DNA of 64,000 nt from Hyalella azteca (GCF_000764305.2 NW_025943934.1:210128-274127); one strand, 5' to 3'; shown: positions 48,903-62,010, counted from the first letter of the stretch. The notes: generated by a model from the letters alone, not told the origin. Program-made: numbers and translations.

Positions 48903-49205
48903 AAATGGATCATGAAAATTTAAAAAAATGCTTCCGTCCAAAATATCATAAATAGTATAGACGCATTCTTCATAGGAAATGCTGACAACTGCGTACGGCT
49001 ACTTCATCATCCTGCACTTCTTGACCTAAAATGCTTCAAAAAAATTTGAAAATGGCTCATGAAAATAAAAAAAAAATTCTTTCGTCCAAAATATCAATAA
49101 ACAAAAAAATATAGACGCATTCTTCTTAGGCAATGCTGACAACTGCGTATGGCTACTTCATCATCCTGCACTTCTTGACCTAAAATGCTACAAAAAAGTT
49201 CAAAC
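48860..49205. repeat. Three tandem copies of the exon-5 end (gene G)
   Basis: The final coding stretch (CTTCCTCATCCTGC to AAATGCTTCAAAAAAGTTTGA) and its flank recur at about 48985-49050 and 49140-49205. The copies read CTACTTCATCATCCTGCACT and AAAATGCTNCAAAAAA. They lie outside the reading frame and beyond the stop. Confidence 0.8.
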
Positions 49206-50529
49206 TTATGCTGTTGTTTTATTACTTTGTGCTGTCTACTCCTGTGTGAAATATAGAATAATGATAATGAACAAGGAAGAATAATTTTCTCGACTTTTGT
49301 TTAGATCAAAGTTCTTTTGCGGCAGTTATCGATTAATTACCCAATTCAAAAGCGATTAAACCAACATACCTTAAATTGCAACTGCGCAGGATTAAAATGT
49401 TTCTCGACTTTGGTTGAGAAATATTGACTCAGGGTCTGTTCAATTATTTTAATTTATTAATGGAATGTTTTCGCTTTTAATGGGAACAACCAGATATCTA
49501 AACGACTTGGAAATCGCATTGCCACATTAGAAGAATTCATGTTGATTCAAAGAAATCTTATATAAAATTAACTTTTCTTAAGGGATATGATCAATTTTTC
49601 TAGTAGGTTTTTTACCCAACCCTCTGTTGAAAGTTGAATAAATTGGAAGGATTGAGTCTCTCATAAAGATTCCACACGATTATATTTATTTTTCAGGCAA
49701 TCTTTCATTATTCATCGTCAATCCATGAATTATTTTGTGATTAGAGTAGATCTTTTCACGGTAATGCTTTACTCCTTAAAAGTTGGTTACGCTTTTTGGG
49801 ATTGAGAAACCGTATCGAATTCGCAATATTGGCAGGATAAATAGAAAACATTGTTGAATTTACACAAACGTCTTTATTCAACTGCACACTCTCATTCACA
49901 AAAGGGAATAGAACCTGCAATGAATTACGTGCAGGCCAGATGACATTTTTCTTGCTCCTTCTTGTTCAGTCCACATTTGCTGATGCATTTGTTCAGTCCA
50001 CAGTTGCTTCTTGCTGGCAACGTACCGGTACTAATCATTGTTCGGTACATAGGCATATTTTCATAGTTTTATTTATGGAAATAAAGAGTTTATGCACAAT
50101 TGCGGCATGGTGTGTACTTCAATAATCGAACGGTGATGAAATCTCAGTGGCATTTCTCAATGCGGAATAGGCTTGTCGTTCTGAGAGTTTTCGGTTTTGT
50201 TAAGTTCCATATTGTCTCGGTATAGATTCGCTCAAAAAGGATCGCAAACAAAGAACCTAACCCAATCTTGTGATTTACCAAGTTTGTCTGCCACTTACTT
50301 CTCATTTCACATTTTTTCCCACCAATCTGTTTCCTCTCTTTCCATATCCCTCAATTTGCTAGTGAACTGTACGTAAAAAATGCTTCCAAAGTTACTTCAC
50401 CATAAGGATCAATGATAAGTGCAGCAGGAGTGCGATCAGTCAGATTAATTGAAAGGGGATGAAAGAATTCAAGCAGGTACCTACAAACTGTGAGCCAAAC
50501 TAATTTTCACAGACGGAAATATATGTAAT

Positions 50530-50700
50530 TGGTTTAATATTACAGTCTGCTGTAGCACACAATTCACGCAGGTACCGACAAATTGTGAGCCAAACTTATC
50601 ACAGACGGCAATAGATGTGATTGGTTTAATTATTACAGTCTGCTGTAGCACATGTAGGTATGATTGGTTTAATTATTACAGTCTGCTGTAGCACATGTAG
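50530..50700. repeat. Tandem copies of the exon-5 end (gene D)
   Basis: TTTAATTATTACAGTCTGCT followed by GTAGCACATGTAG occurs three times (near 50535, 50625 and 50665). The last copy is the real 3' end of the gene (minus strand ...CATGTGCTACAGCAGACTGTAA); the others lie downstream of the stop. Confidence 0.75.
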
Positions 50701-53700
50701 TCAGCAGAGTAGGCAGGATGAGGCAGCGCAACACAGCTGTAGGGTACAAACGACTGGCAGACGTACGGTAGCAGGATTGTGCAGCCTGCGTCGTTGAATC
50801 CATTTGTCCAAAGCATAATGCACTGTTCTGCGCTAGCCAAATTATCTGGCTGTCCAGGGGCGAATGGTGCGTACCTCACGGGTTGATCTGAGATTAGAGA
50901 TATACACAAATATTACATAGATTTGTGAGGAATTTAAAACCATGTGTGCACATAAAATCATCATATTTTGTGCACATGATTTGTATCATTGCAATTAAGA
51001 TATATATTCATTGAAATGTTAACAGTCAATGTTTACTGAGAAATGACATGGCCAGAATCGGAAAAAAATTTCTATCTTATTCGGGTTTATGCCCCGAGGA
51101 GCATCCTGCTTCACTCTATACTGGTGTATATGCATCCATTCTTGTAACAATATAGGCCTACAGTTAATCCGCGTCTATCGGCATAGGACACTCATCCAAC
51201 AAACTAAAGCTCCTTAGACCGACGAGTGAAGAATCATATTGAAAATTACATCTGGTGTGCTTGGCATGTTTGTCGCAGCATTTGGGTAATTCGTCGATAG
51301 GGCAAGTCGATGGGGTCAGTCGATAGAGCAATTCGTTGGTGTCAGTCGATAGGGAAATGCGATGGGGTTAGTCGATGGGGCAATTCGATGGGGTCAGTCG
51401 ACGGGTAATTTGATGGGACAATGCGATGGGGTTAGTCGATGGGGCAATTCGATGGGGTCAGTCGATGGGGTCAGTCGATGGGGCAATTCGATGGGGAACA
51501 TTTCATTCTGGACTGATTCATATAAAAGAATTTAAGGTTTGTAACTCCGTCTGCCAATTACTGACAGCCTTAAAAGCTAAACACGCCAATCACAGGCGTG
51601 ATATGGACCTCTATAGTTACTTAGGCCACTGCATGTACTTTAAACGAATTTTGAAAGAACAGCCTCAGGGCTACGCTTCTGCTTACCCACATAGTACTTG
51701 AAATGCATGAATTCATTGCTAGATGTATCAGCTTTTAATTGTTAATATTCCAGACCAAGGACCTTCCATTTTTTCAGGTGCATTAACGTGTTACAGCATC
51801 GTCATGGTTGCAATTAAAGTTGACGGGCTTCTATATGTTTTTTCACGTTTGATCTTAACGAGTATTTTGCGTTGAAGGAGTAGTTTGAGCGTGAGTTTTA
51901 GTGTTGAGAGATTCCTGCTGAATTTGCTTAATGCATTTTATTAGTTTAAATTTTCGAATTAGGAACACGGTCCAGATAATATTTTAAACTAAATGAAACG
52001 AGATGGTAAAAGAAAATTTTTGAATATTAGAAAAGTGACCAAATCAGAAGTAGTTATTGATGCTGCATGATGGAAACCTAATAGATAGAAGTTTAAACAA
52101 ATAGATTCATTTACCTCCGTAATCGGCTGGACCACCGGAAGTGAAGATTTGTCCGTTGTGCCCAACAGCATCAATCCCTATCCAGAGACCGCCAGCTCCT
52201 TTAGCGGCCGTGCGTATATCGGTGACTTCAGACGCTGACTATAAGTAAATAATTTTGCCATCAAGTACGCAGTCCCGAAATATTTTTTTCAGGAAATTTA
52301 TTTTCCTTGTTATTATGCATTTTACAGATTTAATTATTTGTTTAAGATGAATTATGAATTATTATTAACCAACACGGAATACAATTCTGCGATTATCAAA
52401 AGTATCCAGTCGATAATAAAATGTTTCTGTCTTTCTAGGAATGCTACGTACTAAATTTCACATCTATGATGAATTATTGTACTATAAGAGTAGTCTCATT
52501 ACTGCCGGTATAGCGAGGTAGTTGCTCAAGGCTCGGCAGTTGTCTCTTTACCAAAGCTACGCACTAAATTTTTCATATATTAATAATTATTGTACTATAA
52601 GAGTAGTCCCATTACTGCCGGTATAGCGAGGTAGTTGTTCAAGGCTCGGCAGTTGGCAAAAGCAGTGGCGTGAGCGGCGGCGGGGTAGAAGGAGTAGGTT
52701 CTCATGCCGACGATCATCGCTGAGTTCGTCAATGCAGAGGATTCTATTATAAAGGATTGATAAAAAGTAAAATAAAGTGGTAAAAAATGTAATGGTCAGA
52801 TAACGACATTCTGTGCTTACATTAACTCATTTGCCACTCATTTGCACAGCATTAACTCATTAATTTGCACAGCAATAACTCCTTAATTTGCACAGCAATA
52901 ACTCATTTGCACAGCAGTAACTCATTTGCGCAACATTAACTTATTTGCACAGCAATAACTCATTTGCACAACATTAACTCATTTAAGCAACTAATTTGCA
53001 CAGCATTAACTCATTTAGAATAGAATAGAATAGAATAGAATAGAATAGAATAGAATAGAATAGAATAGAATAGAATAGAATAGAATAGAATAGAATAGAA
53101 TAGAATAAGAAGCGGTTGAATTAATTATTAGTTTTTGTTATGGGGATTCGAGTAATTATTTGCTTGAAAGTCAAAATTGTTTATTGAGGAGTTAGTTAAG
53201 CAATATGTATGTTGTATAGGTTGAGGCGCTTTAACATTTGAGGTTATGAATTTGCGATTTATTCGTAGATTAGCATGCATAAAATGTGTTCGCCTTTCTA
53301 AGTCGCAGCGAACTGGCGTTCGTGAGCAGCTTGCTTATGGTAATAATAACTTTTAAGTGCCTTGTTAAATAGCCATAATATAACAAAAGTATTCGAAGGA
53401 ATTTCGAAACATGCAATTACCTTGATAGCAAGAAATTATTTGTAGCAAGAGAGTTCAATACCAGTATTAAAAAATCCATATAATACCTGAAAGATCTTAT
53501 AGGTACCCTCTAGTTTTACGCTATAGCTCCCAAGCCGCACATTATGTCACTGACGCTGGAGTGACCAGTTTCATCCGAAATACGAAAAATATTAAAATTC
53601 AAATATTCACGAAAACAGTAAAACCAAAGGTACGAGAAAACGGCAACGGAACATAGAAACGGAGTTAATATCAATAACGCAAAGAGTTATTATCCCATCC

Positions 53701-55867
53701 TGACATCGAACGCGTTATTGAGACAATAATAACAAAATTGTGTCAATAGCGCGAACAGTTCTTATTTCTCTAAAACTATAAATCGATAGGTTGTCTGTTG
53801 TTATTTCCTTGTCATTAATTAAGGTTTAGTTATTTTTCGTATATTTTTAGATTGCTACTGCTGATTGCACTTGTATTCTCTAATCATTTTTTAACTGATG
53901 ATGGAGTTGGTCTCCACAACATTTTTATGAATATATAGCGATCGAATCACCGTGGTGTTCCCATTGTATTTAAATTCTTGGCGAACGTGTGCTTTAGCAG
54001 ATAATATAAATGCAATTAACTATATCAGACTCGAACAAATTCTCTTAGCAGCAATAACAACAAATATCAATGAAAAGTCAAGTAATGAGAATGTGAGAGA
54101 CTTACTGTGCAACATGCACGACGCGTTCGACGCCGAGTAGCAGAACCCAAGACAGTCTAGCTTGGCGGCTCCACAGGTCGCAGAGCAGAGAATCTGAACA
54201 CGGAACACAGAGCATTACCGGACGAAAAGAGTTACAAGTTAGATGTAATGCTTGTTAATATGGCATAAGCGAACGAAAATATAACTTGAAGACAACTATT
54301 TATTCCATGCGAGTAAAATAATAAGAAACATTGAATGGTTCAAATAGTGAGCAGATGACTGCGCACGATGGAAGGGTAAATACCATTATTATTGAAGGTA
54401 AACAATTATCTGGGAAAAGAATGATCCTTGGTATGGCTTTGAGTTGTACTTGATCACGAAATGAAGCTACTATAGGTGGTTAGAGGTTAGAATATTTGTT
54501 GACCAAGTCATGTTGTATCGACAGAAGATATCTACGAAAAATTGAAGCTTCGTGATGTAGTAATTACCTTAACGACAGCAATTCAGTGTTTCGGGATTGA
54601 ATATTTTGCAGTGATTATGGTAAATGCGAACGAAAAACGTATATAATAATGCTGGGAATAAGAAAAATCCAGATGAAATTTTTCCTAAATATAACAATTT
54701 TGTTAATGAAAAATCAATGCTAAATGCTGTTAGAATTGATTGATTGATTGTTAGAATTTTCGTGTTTAATTAAGGGCTCAATATATGCGCCATGACAGGT
54801 TAAAAGTTAATTTTAGAATTGCAATTGTAAGATGTTGTAATTTTTTTTATAAAATTTCTCTTCAATAAAAGTTGTTGAGTAATAATAAACTACCGTTCAC
54901 TATCTCAAAGTGAACGGTAGAAAAAAGGGCTATACATTAATCGAGTGAATGTCTTTAAAGTAGTTTATTCAATTTGGAAAAAGAGGTTTTTCATAGCTAC
55001 AGTTCCGAACATTTCTTCCAAAGCTCACTTTTAGTTATATAAACACAGTTATTTGCTCGTTTTGTAGAATCGATCAAAGATCAGAATATCTATTTGTGAA
55101 TCTTGATTATATCGAGAACGTTGATAACGAAAGAATAAGGCGAGAATTTATTAAAATATGAAGGGTAGATTATTAAAAACACGATCGTGATTGACCATGC
55201 CGCTCAACGAGACAAGTTGACTTAATACTGACACAGACATTTCATATAAGTAAAAAATCTCCTTGTTAATAAATCGTAAAAAATTATTTAGGCATTTCTG
55301 GGACAGCACAATATTTTTATGTCATCTAAACCATCAGAAATGATTCCCAATTTATGTAAATTTCGTCTCCTAGAGTCAAATATCAATTTTATTAACATAG
55401 GGCAATTGCATGAATTTCGTATTCACATTTATACTGCACTCTCAAATAATAAATCCAAACTGGCAATTAATTTTCAACTCCTGTGAAAATAAGAAAAACA
55501 GACGAGTAGATAAAACTTTTGGCTTATTAACGTTAAGTAAACATACCAACTCTCTACCCTCGAGAATAATCAAGAAAATTTCGATCTGTTGTCTGGATCC
55601 AATTCTGTCTATAATCGAGTTCCTATTTGATTCCTTGAACATGCACAAGGTTTGGAATGCTTGCCAATAAATTCAAGCATTATATTACCAGGTATTAGTT
55701 AATGAGTTGACGATTGAAGAACTCACCAGACTGTCAGAAGGGACCTGTTGAACGACGTTGGCGCAGGTTTGGAAGACCTGTTTGAAGATGGCCACGTTAA
55801 CCGTTCCTGAACTTGCCACCAGCCAACTGACGGTTATGCAAACAATCACTTGGATTTGCGACAACAT
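50676..55867 (-). CDS. Secreted PAN-CTLD C-type lectin, QPD type (gene D)
   Basis: Exons 55727-55867, 54106-54193, 52616-52743, 52115-52238, 50676-50887 join to 693 nt (230 aa), the same exon lengths as gene C. Signal peptide MLSQIQVIVCITVSWLVASS, a PAN/apple-like segment (ILCSATCGAAKLDCLGFCYS), then a CTLD with NCRALNNYLAIPA, LWIGIDAVG, QPD at 173-175, C183, FND at 191-193, C196 and C204, and a C-terminal pair C212/C226. Galactose-type specificity is inferred from QPD. For exon 3 the acceptor at TAATAG (start 52743) is preferred because the protein then aligns without gaps to gene F (LTNSAMIVGMRTY against LSNAAAVDAMKSY). Tail-to-tail with gene G. Introns hold several minisatellites. Confidence 0.88.
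51290..51495. repeat. Minisatellite in intron 4 of gene D
   Basis: Irregular tandem array of GTCGATGGGGCAATTCGATG and GGGGTCAGTCGAT-type units of about 13-27 bp. Confidence 0.8.
52465..52668. repeat. Partial exon-3 duplication in intron 3 of gene D
   Basis: The block from GCTACG(T/C)ACTAAATTT through TACTGCCGGTATAGCGAGG to AAGGCTCGGCAGTTG occurs twice (about 52442-52545 and 52554-52656). The second holds the real 3' part of exon 3 with its donor; the first is an intronic copy. Unit about 112 bp. Confidence 0.85.
52820..53107. repeat. AACTCATTTGCACAGCA array and (TAGAA)n microsatellite
   Basis: About ten copies of an AACTCATTTGCACAGCATT-type unit up to about 53010, followed directly by about 18 perfect TAGAA copies (53016-53106). 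Both lie in intron 2 of gene D. Confidence 0.9.
54890..54920. other. Perfect 12-bp palindrome in intron 1 of gene D
   Basis: CTACCGTTCACT, a 7-nt loop, and the exact reverse complement. Confidence 0.7.
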
Positions 55868-58458
55868 TTTTCACGATTAAAGAAGAATTTAATTTTATAA
55901 CGGGCTTCTTTGAATATAGATGAATATTCTCGAGAAAACGTGAGATTTAAACTTGCAAAGAAAATTTTGGATTTTCTTTTTTTCGTTATCTATTTTGACT
56001 TAAACCGTTCTTTTTATTATAGAGATGATGACAGGCAGGTACTTATAGATGTTGCTTGCTGCCGTCTCTGAGAGCTTGTGTCGGCATTCTAGCTCGTCTC
56101 AGTCATACCTCGAAGTCTCAAATTTGTGGATCTCCCTGATTTATTATCCCAATTATTCCCCCATCTAGGAATTAAGGAATGGGGCGTTTATCGGACGGAG
56201 AAATAGATGCAGTTTTTGTTTTCGTTGATGACCACAAAGGGCTTTTCTTTGGTGGTTTTTGTGCTCGTATCGGAAGCGAATCGAAGAAGAGTGAGCACAT
56301 CATCACAATTCAGAATCACTGAGTGCTCATTTATGCCGAGGTATTCGGACCAAGGAAGCGAATCAGTTGATTTTGGTTGAACCTATAATGAGGCTCATAG
56401 TGCACACCACTAATTACATTCCTCATCAGTAGGCACATTAAATTATCTTTGTTAAATTAAAATTAAAATCTTAATTTCCAAAAGGATATGCAAAATAACG
56501 TGAAAACCAATTAATTAAGCTATTACTGTTTTTTTTATTCTGTGCTGTCTCATTTATAAGTATCTTATATTAATTGCAATTATGATTATTTGATTGGAGG
56601 GCAAGTAATTTTAGAATTTATTATTAAGTAGTTTGCTAATTAATAAATATCAGTTTTCGATTAATTAGATCCATTTCTGTGCGAAGTCTTTCCTCCGCTT
56701 TTCAACAAAAAAATATAACAAAAGTTTTCAGAAATTGCAATTAAGAAATAACTTTCCGTCAATAAAACGACCAACCTCGATACCTCTGCACATTCATGAC
56801 GAGGCATTAAGTAAATTCCATGTTGATGACGACAAATTGACCGTCTCTATGATGGAATTTATGATGAGCAGCCAACTAGCGCGGGCAGTTGGCTCTGTTT
56901 GTAAATGCCAATTCGAGAACAAGTTTGACCTTTGATTATAAGGCCAAAAATGAGCATTTATCTCAACTAGAGACACATCCATGCCAATTCTGCCAATAAC
57001 TTAAGGGACACATCGAAATTGCTTTTCATCTGTCATCGGTGACAATTATTGTGTTGCTATGATAAACAAGGGAAAAACACACAGATCTTCTGATGTGTAG
57101 ATTTAGATGCATCATGGAGCTGAAAATATGAACAACAGTTGAATAAATGGCCCTATCGTCTTGGTTTGTACCGGGATTTTAGTGAGATCGTGAACGTTTA
57201 TTCTTCCCGAGCATTGCAACGAAACCAAAATTTTGCGGGGATAAACTAATCAGACGACATGAAAATTTATATTTAAGTAAAGTAAAGTACGTTATTTTTT
57301 GATAATAATTCATCTTCTGTACAGAGCCAGAAGCCAGAAGTTATGGTTCTGATTGTCGGGATTTTGCTGCCACAACTTCAGGCAACTACAGCAAGGTTCT
57401 ATCGTCAATCTGTGTACTTATATGATCGGGTAGCAATATCGAAGTACTAGACTTTTCTGTGTAAAAGTAGTGAGTTTTCACGATTTTTTTTGGATCAAAC
57501 CCTTTTCCAACTTAGAGTAGTCAACGTTTACAATAATCATCGAGACTGAAACCATGCAGATGATTTTCGAGCACCTGTCTACGATGGGAAGGTATTAATA
57601 TTAAGACGTATTGTGAACTGCTGGGACCTTTAAGTCTTTGGCATATTTCAATTGTGTGAATTTTCAAATACTGGCGTGGAAAATATAATTTCGTAATCAT
57701 TTTGTGAATCAACCACATCTCAGGCCACAAAGACCACATCTCAAGCCACAAAGACCACATCTCGGGCTAAATGGGTGAGAGCCACAAAATCTTCAGGGGC
57801 CATACTTTCAAAATTCGCTAAGTGAACGTAAGTACTTACGCTCTATTTTCTTGTCTATGATTGGTGGACTTTGCTTGGGATGACGTCAATGATTGGCCGA
57901 TGAACTTACGATCTCTTAACTTTTTTGAAAGTATAGGCCCAGGTCTGTCACTATCAGCCAATCAGTCTTGAGGCCTGCCACCTTAATTAAGCAAATCAGT
58001 TTACAGGTCAGGTGAAAACACCCTAAAATGATTTTTTTTTCAATGCGAGAAGTAGTAGAAAATTTTCGCGGGATGCGCTGTATTTTAACCAACTGTATAA
58101 TGAAAAACTGGTTAATATGTTGTCGATTTTCGGCAACATATTGATTAGATGGAAAATTCTCCTGATTATGACATTTCTTTCTGTGTGCTCTGGGAATATA
58201 AAAAACTTTGTTTATAGCAAATGCAAGTAAACATTTTCACTATCTTTATTTTGTATATGCAAATCAGCCAATAATGTGATCTCCATATTCTGAAGAACTC
58301 ACAGCGATAAATTGAATGAAGCATTATTACTCGCTTGCTAACCTGCAAATGATTTTTTGTGTTGAAACAATGGACCGTCTCTCGCTATCTTAAACATGAA
58401 AATAAATTTATATAGATTCCGCAGCCTACAATTATTGTATGCAAGAAAACTTGTGACC
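55868..58458. other. Spacer upstream of gene D, no gene seen
   Basis: Contains a small 21-bp tandem (CACAAAGACCACATCTCAGG, three copies, 57708-57771) and a MITE at 57797-57940. The sequence near 56870-56950 resembles 43920-43990. A 66-codon frame at 56735-56935 lacks splice signals and family features. Confidence 0.5.
57797..57940. mobile_element. MITE, GGGCC family, second copy
   Basis: Ends GGGCCATACTTTC and (inverted) GGGCCTATACTTTC. The interior shares TTTTCTTGTCTATGATTGG and TGAACTTACGATCTC with 20415-20556. AG on both sides is a possible 2-bp target duplication. Confidence 0.7.
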
Positions 58459-58604
58459 AAATAAAACACGTGTCCAAATAAAACATGTGTCCAAATAAAA
58501 TACGTGTCCAAATAAAACAAGTGTCCAAATAAAACATGTGTCCAAATAAAATACGTGTCCAAATAAAACACGTGTCCAAATATAACACGTGTCGAAATAA
58601 AACA
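58459..58604. repeat. 17-bp minisatellite
   Basis: About eight copies of AAATAAAACACGTGTCC. The parallel place upstream of gene G (near 45120-45150) has only two ACACGTGTCGAA copies, so the array expanded after duplication. Confidence 0.9.
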
Positions 58605-59439
58605 GCTTCTGTAAAGAAATAAACACTTGGTATGAGACATTCAGACAACAATCGATTCGTAAATAACGTTACTCTGAAATTCTATCAAGTTGATAAATGC
58701 CCTAAGCGAGGAAGGCATGATTTGGTGCCGAATCTCGCATAAAGTAAAGCTCGATTAAACAGTGACTGGATTATGTGTGTCTCAGGATATCCAAGGAAAA
58801 TATTTAAGCCGCATGTTAGTCACAATAATATGTAAATATATAGTCTTTTCTATTTAATCTCGACTGCGCAAATGCCGTTTATAGTGCCGTAAATGCCACA
58901 GCCATCGATCTAGAATCTGACTGATGAATTTATTTGAACCGCAATAAAAAATTTCTCATATGTCTGGTACGTATTATATCTCATAGGTCTGGTACGTATC
59001 ATATGTCTGTTTAAAATATTGACATATAACCAGTAAGTACCGAGTTTTCCGAGCATCAACGGATCCTTTCAGTGATTGAGTTCAATTTCCATCGAATAAT
59101 TAATTCGGCAAAAACTGAAAAATTGCATTGTGGATTACTTGTCTATGATCGCAATGCAGTACCACAAACGCAGCACAAAAACTCTGCTAAAACATATTGC
59201 GGTTTAACAAAATCTCTGTATTTCTGGACATATTAATGACCCATTAAAAATCGCTTTCTAATTCCTCGTTAGCCGTCATGATTGTTGCTCAGTGAGGAGG
59301 ATGCATGAAAATTTCTACATCTGATTCCGTCAACATCGATTTTCTGTTGCTGACTGATCGCTAGAAATTACGGAGCCAACCGATAAGCTACGAAAACCCA
59401 AATGACCATACAAGCAGATGAAAGGAATTACGCTAGTGA

Positions 59440-60695
59440 ATTTTAGTTGGGAAGCAAAATTATGCAATATTAAAAAAATGGCGTATTAACGTAATAAATT
59501 GATACCAATGTTGAAGTTAACGATACACATAAAGTTTAAGTAGCGCTAATTTAAAATAATCACAAATTTTTAAAAGTTTATTCCTCTATCAATGCTGACA
59601 AATATTACTAAAACAGCGCCCAAGAATTTAGACAAAATCAGAAAACCATCTAAATGGATTTTGAGTAGATATTTGGTTGTCATTGTTCAATTCGTTGCAT
59701 TATAATAGGTCCTGAATGACTATGAAACAAGTTAAGAGTCTAGTAATGTATAGATAATTTTTTAATGGGTGGGTTTTTTGTGCAACTCAAATTATCATGG
59801 GTTGCTTTTAGACTTGAGCACAATATATAACCTAGCTTTGAGCTAGCATCTTAAATAAAGTTATTATGTAAAATTATTATTGTATGATTTTAGCGCTGAT
59901 GAAATGACGTATCACTGCTTAAATTTTTTCTTAATTTGAGATCGTAATCTCGTGCCTGAAAATGAAAAATATAAAATTTCGATGACGTGGGAATTCATAT
60001 TTCATGCTGCATTTCGTATAGGATCAATAAATATACTATCCACAACTGAGAACGGCGTGCGCGTTAAAAATCAAACTATCCTCCAGGCAAATGACGTTAA
60101 AACAACGGCAATTTCGAGTTGATTACGTTGAAATAACTTTAATTAACATTATTTTTACTTCAAATATCTGGGGAGTATGTCAAAATCAAAAATAAATTTC
60201 CGGTGCGAGACTTTGAGCACGAAACCGATTTCTTAAAGCGGTTACTACGTTATTCAAGCAAGCAAATACATGGGTTTTGTCTAGTAAAGTATGATTAAGG
60301 GCCAAGTCTTTCTGTGATCTCATGAGTGTCAATGGAGTCTTCATGAGTCTCAATAGAGTCATCATGAGTGTCAATGGAGTCATCATGAGTCTCAATGGAG
60401 TCATCATGAGTCTCAATAGAGTCATCATGAGTGTCAATGGAGTCATCGTGAGTCTCAATGGAGTCATCATGAGTCTCAATAGAGTCATGATGAGTCTCAA
60501 TAGAGTCATCATGAGTCTCAATGTAGTCATCATGAATCTCAATAGAGTCATCATGTGTCTCAATAGAGTCTTCATGAGTCTCAATGGAGTCATCATGTGT
60601 CTCAATAGAGTCTTCATGAGTCTCAATGGAGTCATCATGATCGAGTCTCAATGGAGTCATCATGTGTCTCAATAGAGTCTTCATGAGTCTCAATA
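59440..60695. repeat. Segmental duplication upstream of gene H (paralog at 35990-37130)
   Basis: Same landmarks as upstream of gene F, ending in a 21-bp array at 60322-60695 with the unit CAATGGAGTCATCATGAGTCT. Immediately after the array the sequence jumps into what is intron 2 in gene G. Confidence 0.75.
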
Positions 60696-60968
60696 TAAAA
60701 GTCTACTCGTTGTCATGAATGTAGAAAAAACAGTATAATCATAGAATGAATCTACAGTCAAAAACTTCTGAAAAAGATGCTTTACCGATTATTTCAAAAA
60801 CCCACTATTACAAGATTACAACGTCATTTGGAATTGTTGAGGTGAATGGGTTATTTTTTTAGCACACTTATGCCTATTTGCAGTACGCGCATGTACTTTA
60901 ATGATATAGACTTATAGAGCAACGAAAAAATAAAAAAAATTAATGTGCACTGTTTTATCTCCATTCAG

Positions 60969-61863
60969 AGATAAGGAATTTATCGAATGCCGCCTCGGTT
61001 GACGCGATGAAGTCGTATCTTCTCGTGAGCTCCAGCTTAAATTACAGCATGGCACAGGAGCACTGTGCTATCATGGGTGGCTATTTGGCGTTTCCCATGG
61101 TGAGGTGATCGAAAACAGTTATCATCTTTAATAATTTTAAGTTTTCCAGGCGTATTCAAACATGCAACAGGTACCGCAAAGATGATTTAGACACTTATCT
61201 TAAAATTTCAAACAATCATCAACTATTTCCGTGTCACGAAATTCTAAAAGTTACTTGAACAATCATAGAAAAAATTTAGCAATTCTAATTTTGAAACTAT
61301 TTTTGCATGATTTTTTACTGTGTCCTCTGATTTTATTGTAGAATGCCGAAGAAAACTCGTTCATCAACCAGATGGCGAAAAATCAGCAGGTGTGGTTAGG
61401 AGGAGACCTGATCGGCCATAACGGCATATTCTTCACCAGTGGCAGCGCGCCCGAGGGAGGTAATCTTTTATGGTTGAAAAACACTTTTATATTGCATTAT
61501 GATTGCAGAATTAACGTGCCTCTTTCAGCGCAGACTTTGCGTTGCTTTGAGAAATGAAGTAATTCGCAATATGGGAGTAATTTTTTTATTACAATTCATT
61601 CCACAAGTATTCATATTAGAGTGATTTGAAGTTATTTTGATTTATTCGTTGCAGATCGTGCCATTGTTCAAACTTTCTGGAGAAGCGGCGAGCCGAACAA
61701 CCCAGTGATTGAACAATGCATTCAGATGCTCAGCGGTGCGGTGTGGAACGACCGAGGCTGCGCGCTGCTTTACAGTTTCGTGTGTCAGTTCCCATACGCC
61801 GGCGCCTGCGTAGGGCTACCTCATCCTGCTTTCCCTGACCTCAAATGCTTTAAAAAAGTTTGA
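60969..61863 (+). pseudogene. 5'-truncated EPN-type lectin gene H (exons 3-5)
   Basis: Exon 3 (60969-61099), exon 4 (61342-61459) and exon 5 (61655-61863) have intact frames, acceptors, donors and stop. They closely match gene G: HCAIMGGYLAFP, WLGGDLIG, EPN, IEQC, WND, FVC and a final LKCFKKV. Exons 1 and 2 (signal peptide and PAN/apple-like segment) are absent. The sequence before exon 3 is intron 2 only as far back as about 60725, where it meets the 21-bp array. Unless an upstream exon is recruited or the assembly is wrong, no secreted product can be made. Substitutions relative to gene G keep the domain, so the truncation is recent or the copy is still used. AATAAA at 61909-61914. Confidence 0.75.
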
Positions 61864-62010
61864 AAATGGATCATGAAAATTAAAAAAAATTATTTCGTCC
61901 AAAATATCAATAAACAAAAAATGTAGAATCATTCTTCTTAGGCAATGCTGACAACTGCGTATGGCTACTTCATCATCCTGCACTTCTTGACCTAAAATGC
62001 TACAAAAAAG
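61820..62010. repeat. Two tandem copies of the exon-5 end (gene H)
   Basis: As at 48860-49205, but with one extra copy instead of two (61960-62010, CTACTTCATCATCCTGCACT). Confidence 0.75.

Noticed and set aside
52616..52743. Apparent loss of the exon-3 acceptor in gene D (TG where gene C has AG)
   Set aside because: Gene C was first aligned at an internal TTCAG. Using the upstream acceptors (TTAAG in gene C, AATAG in gene D) gives equal exon lengths and a gap-free match to the other paralogs, so no site is lost.
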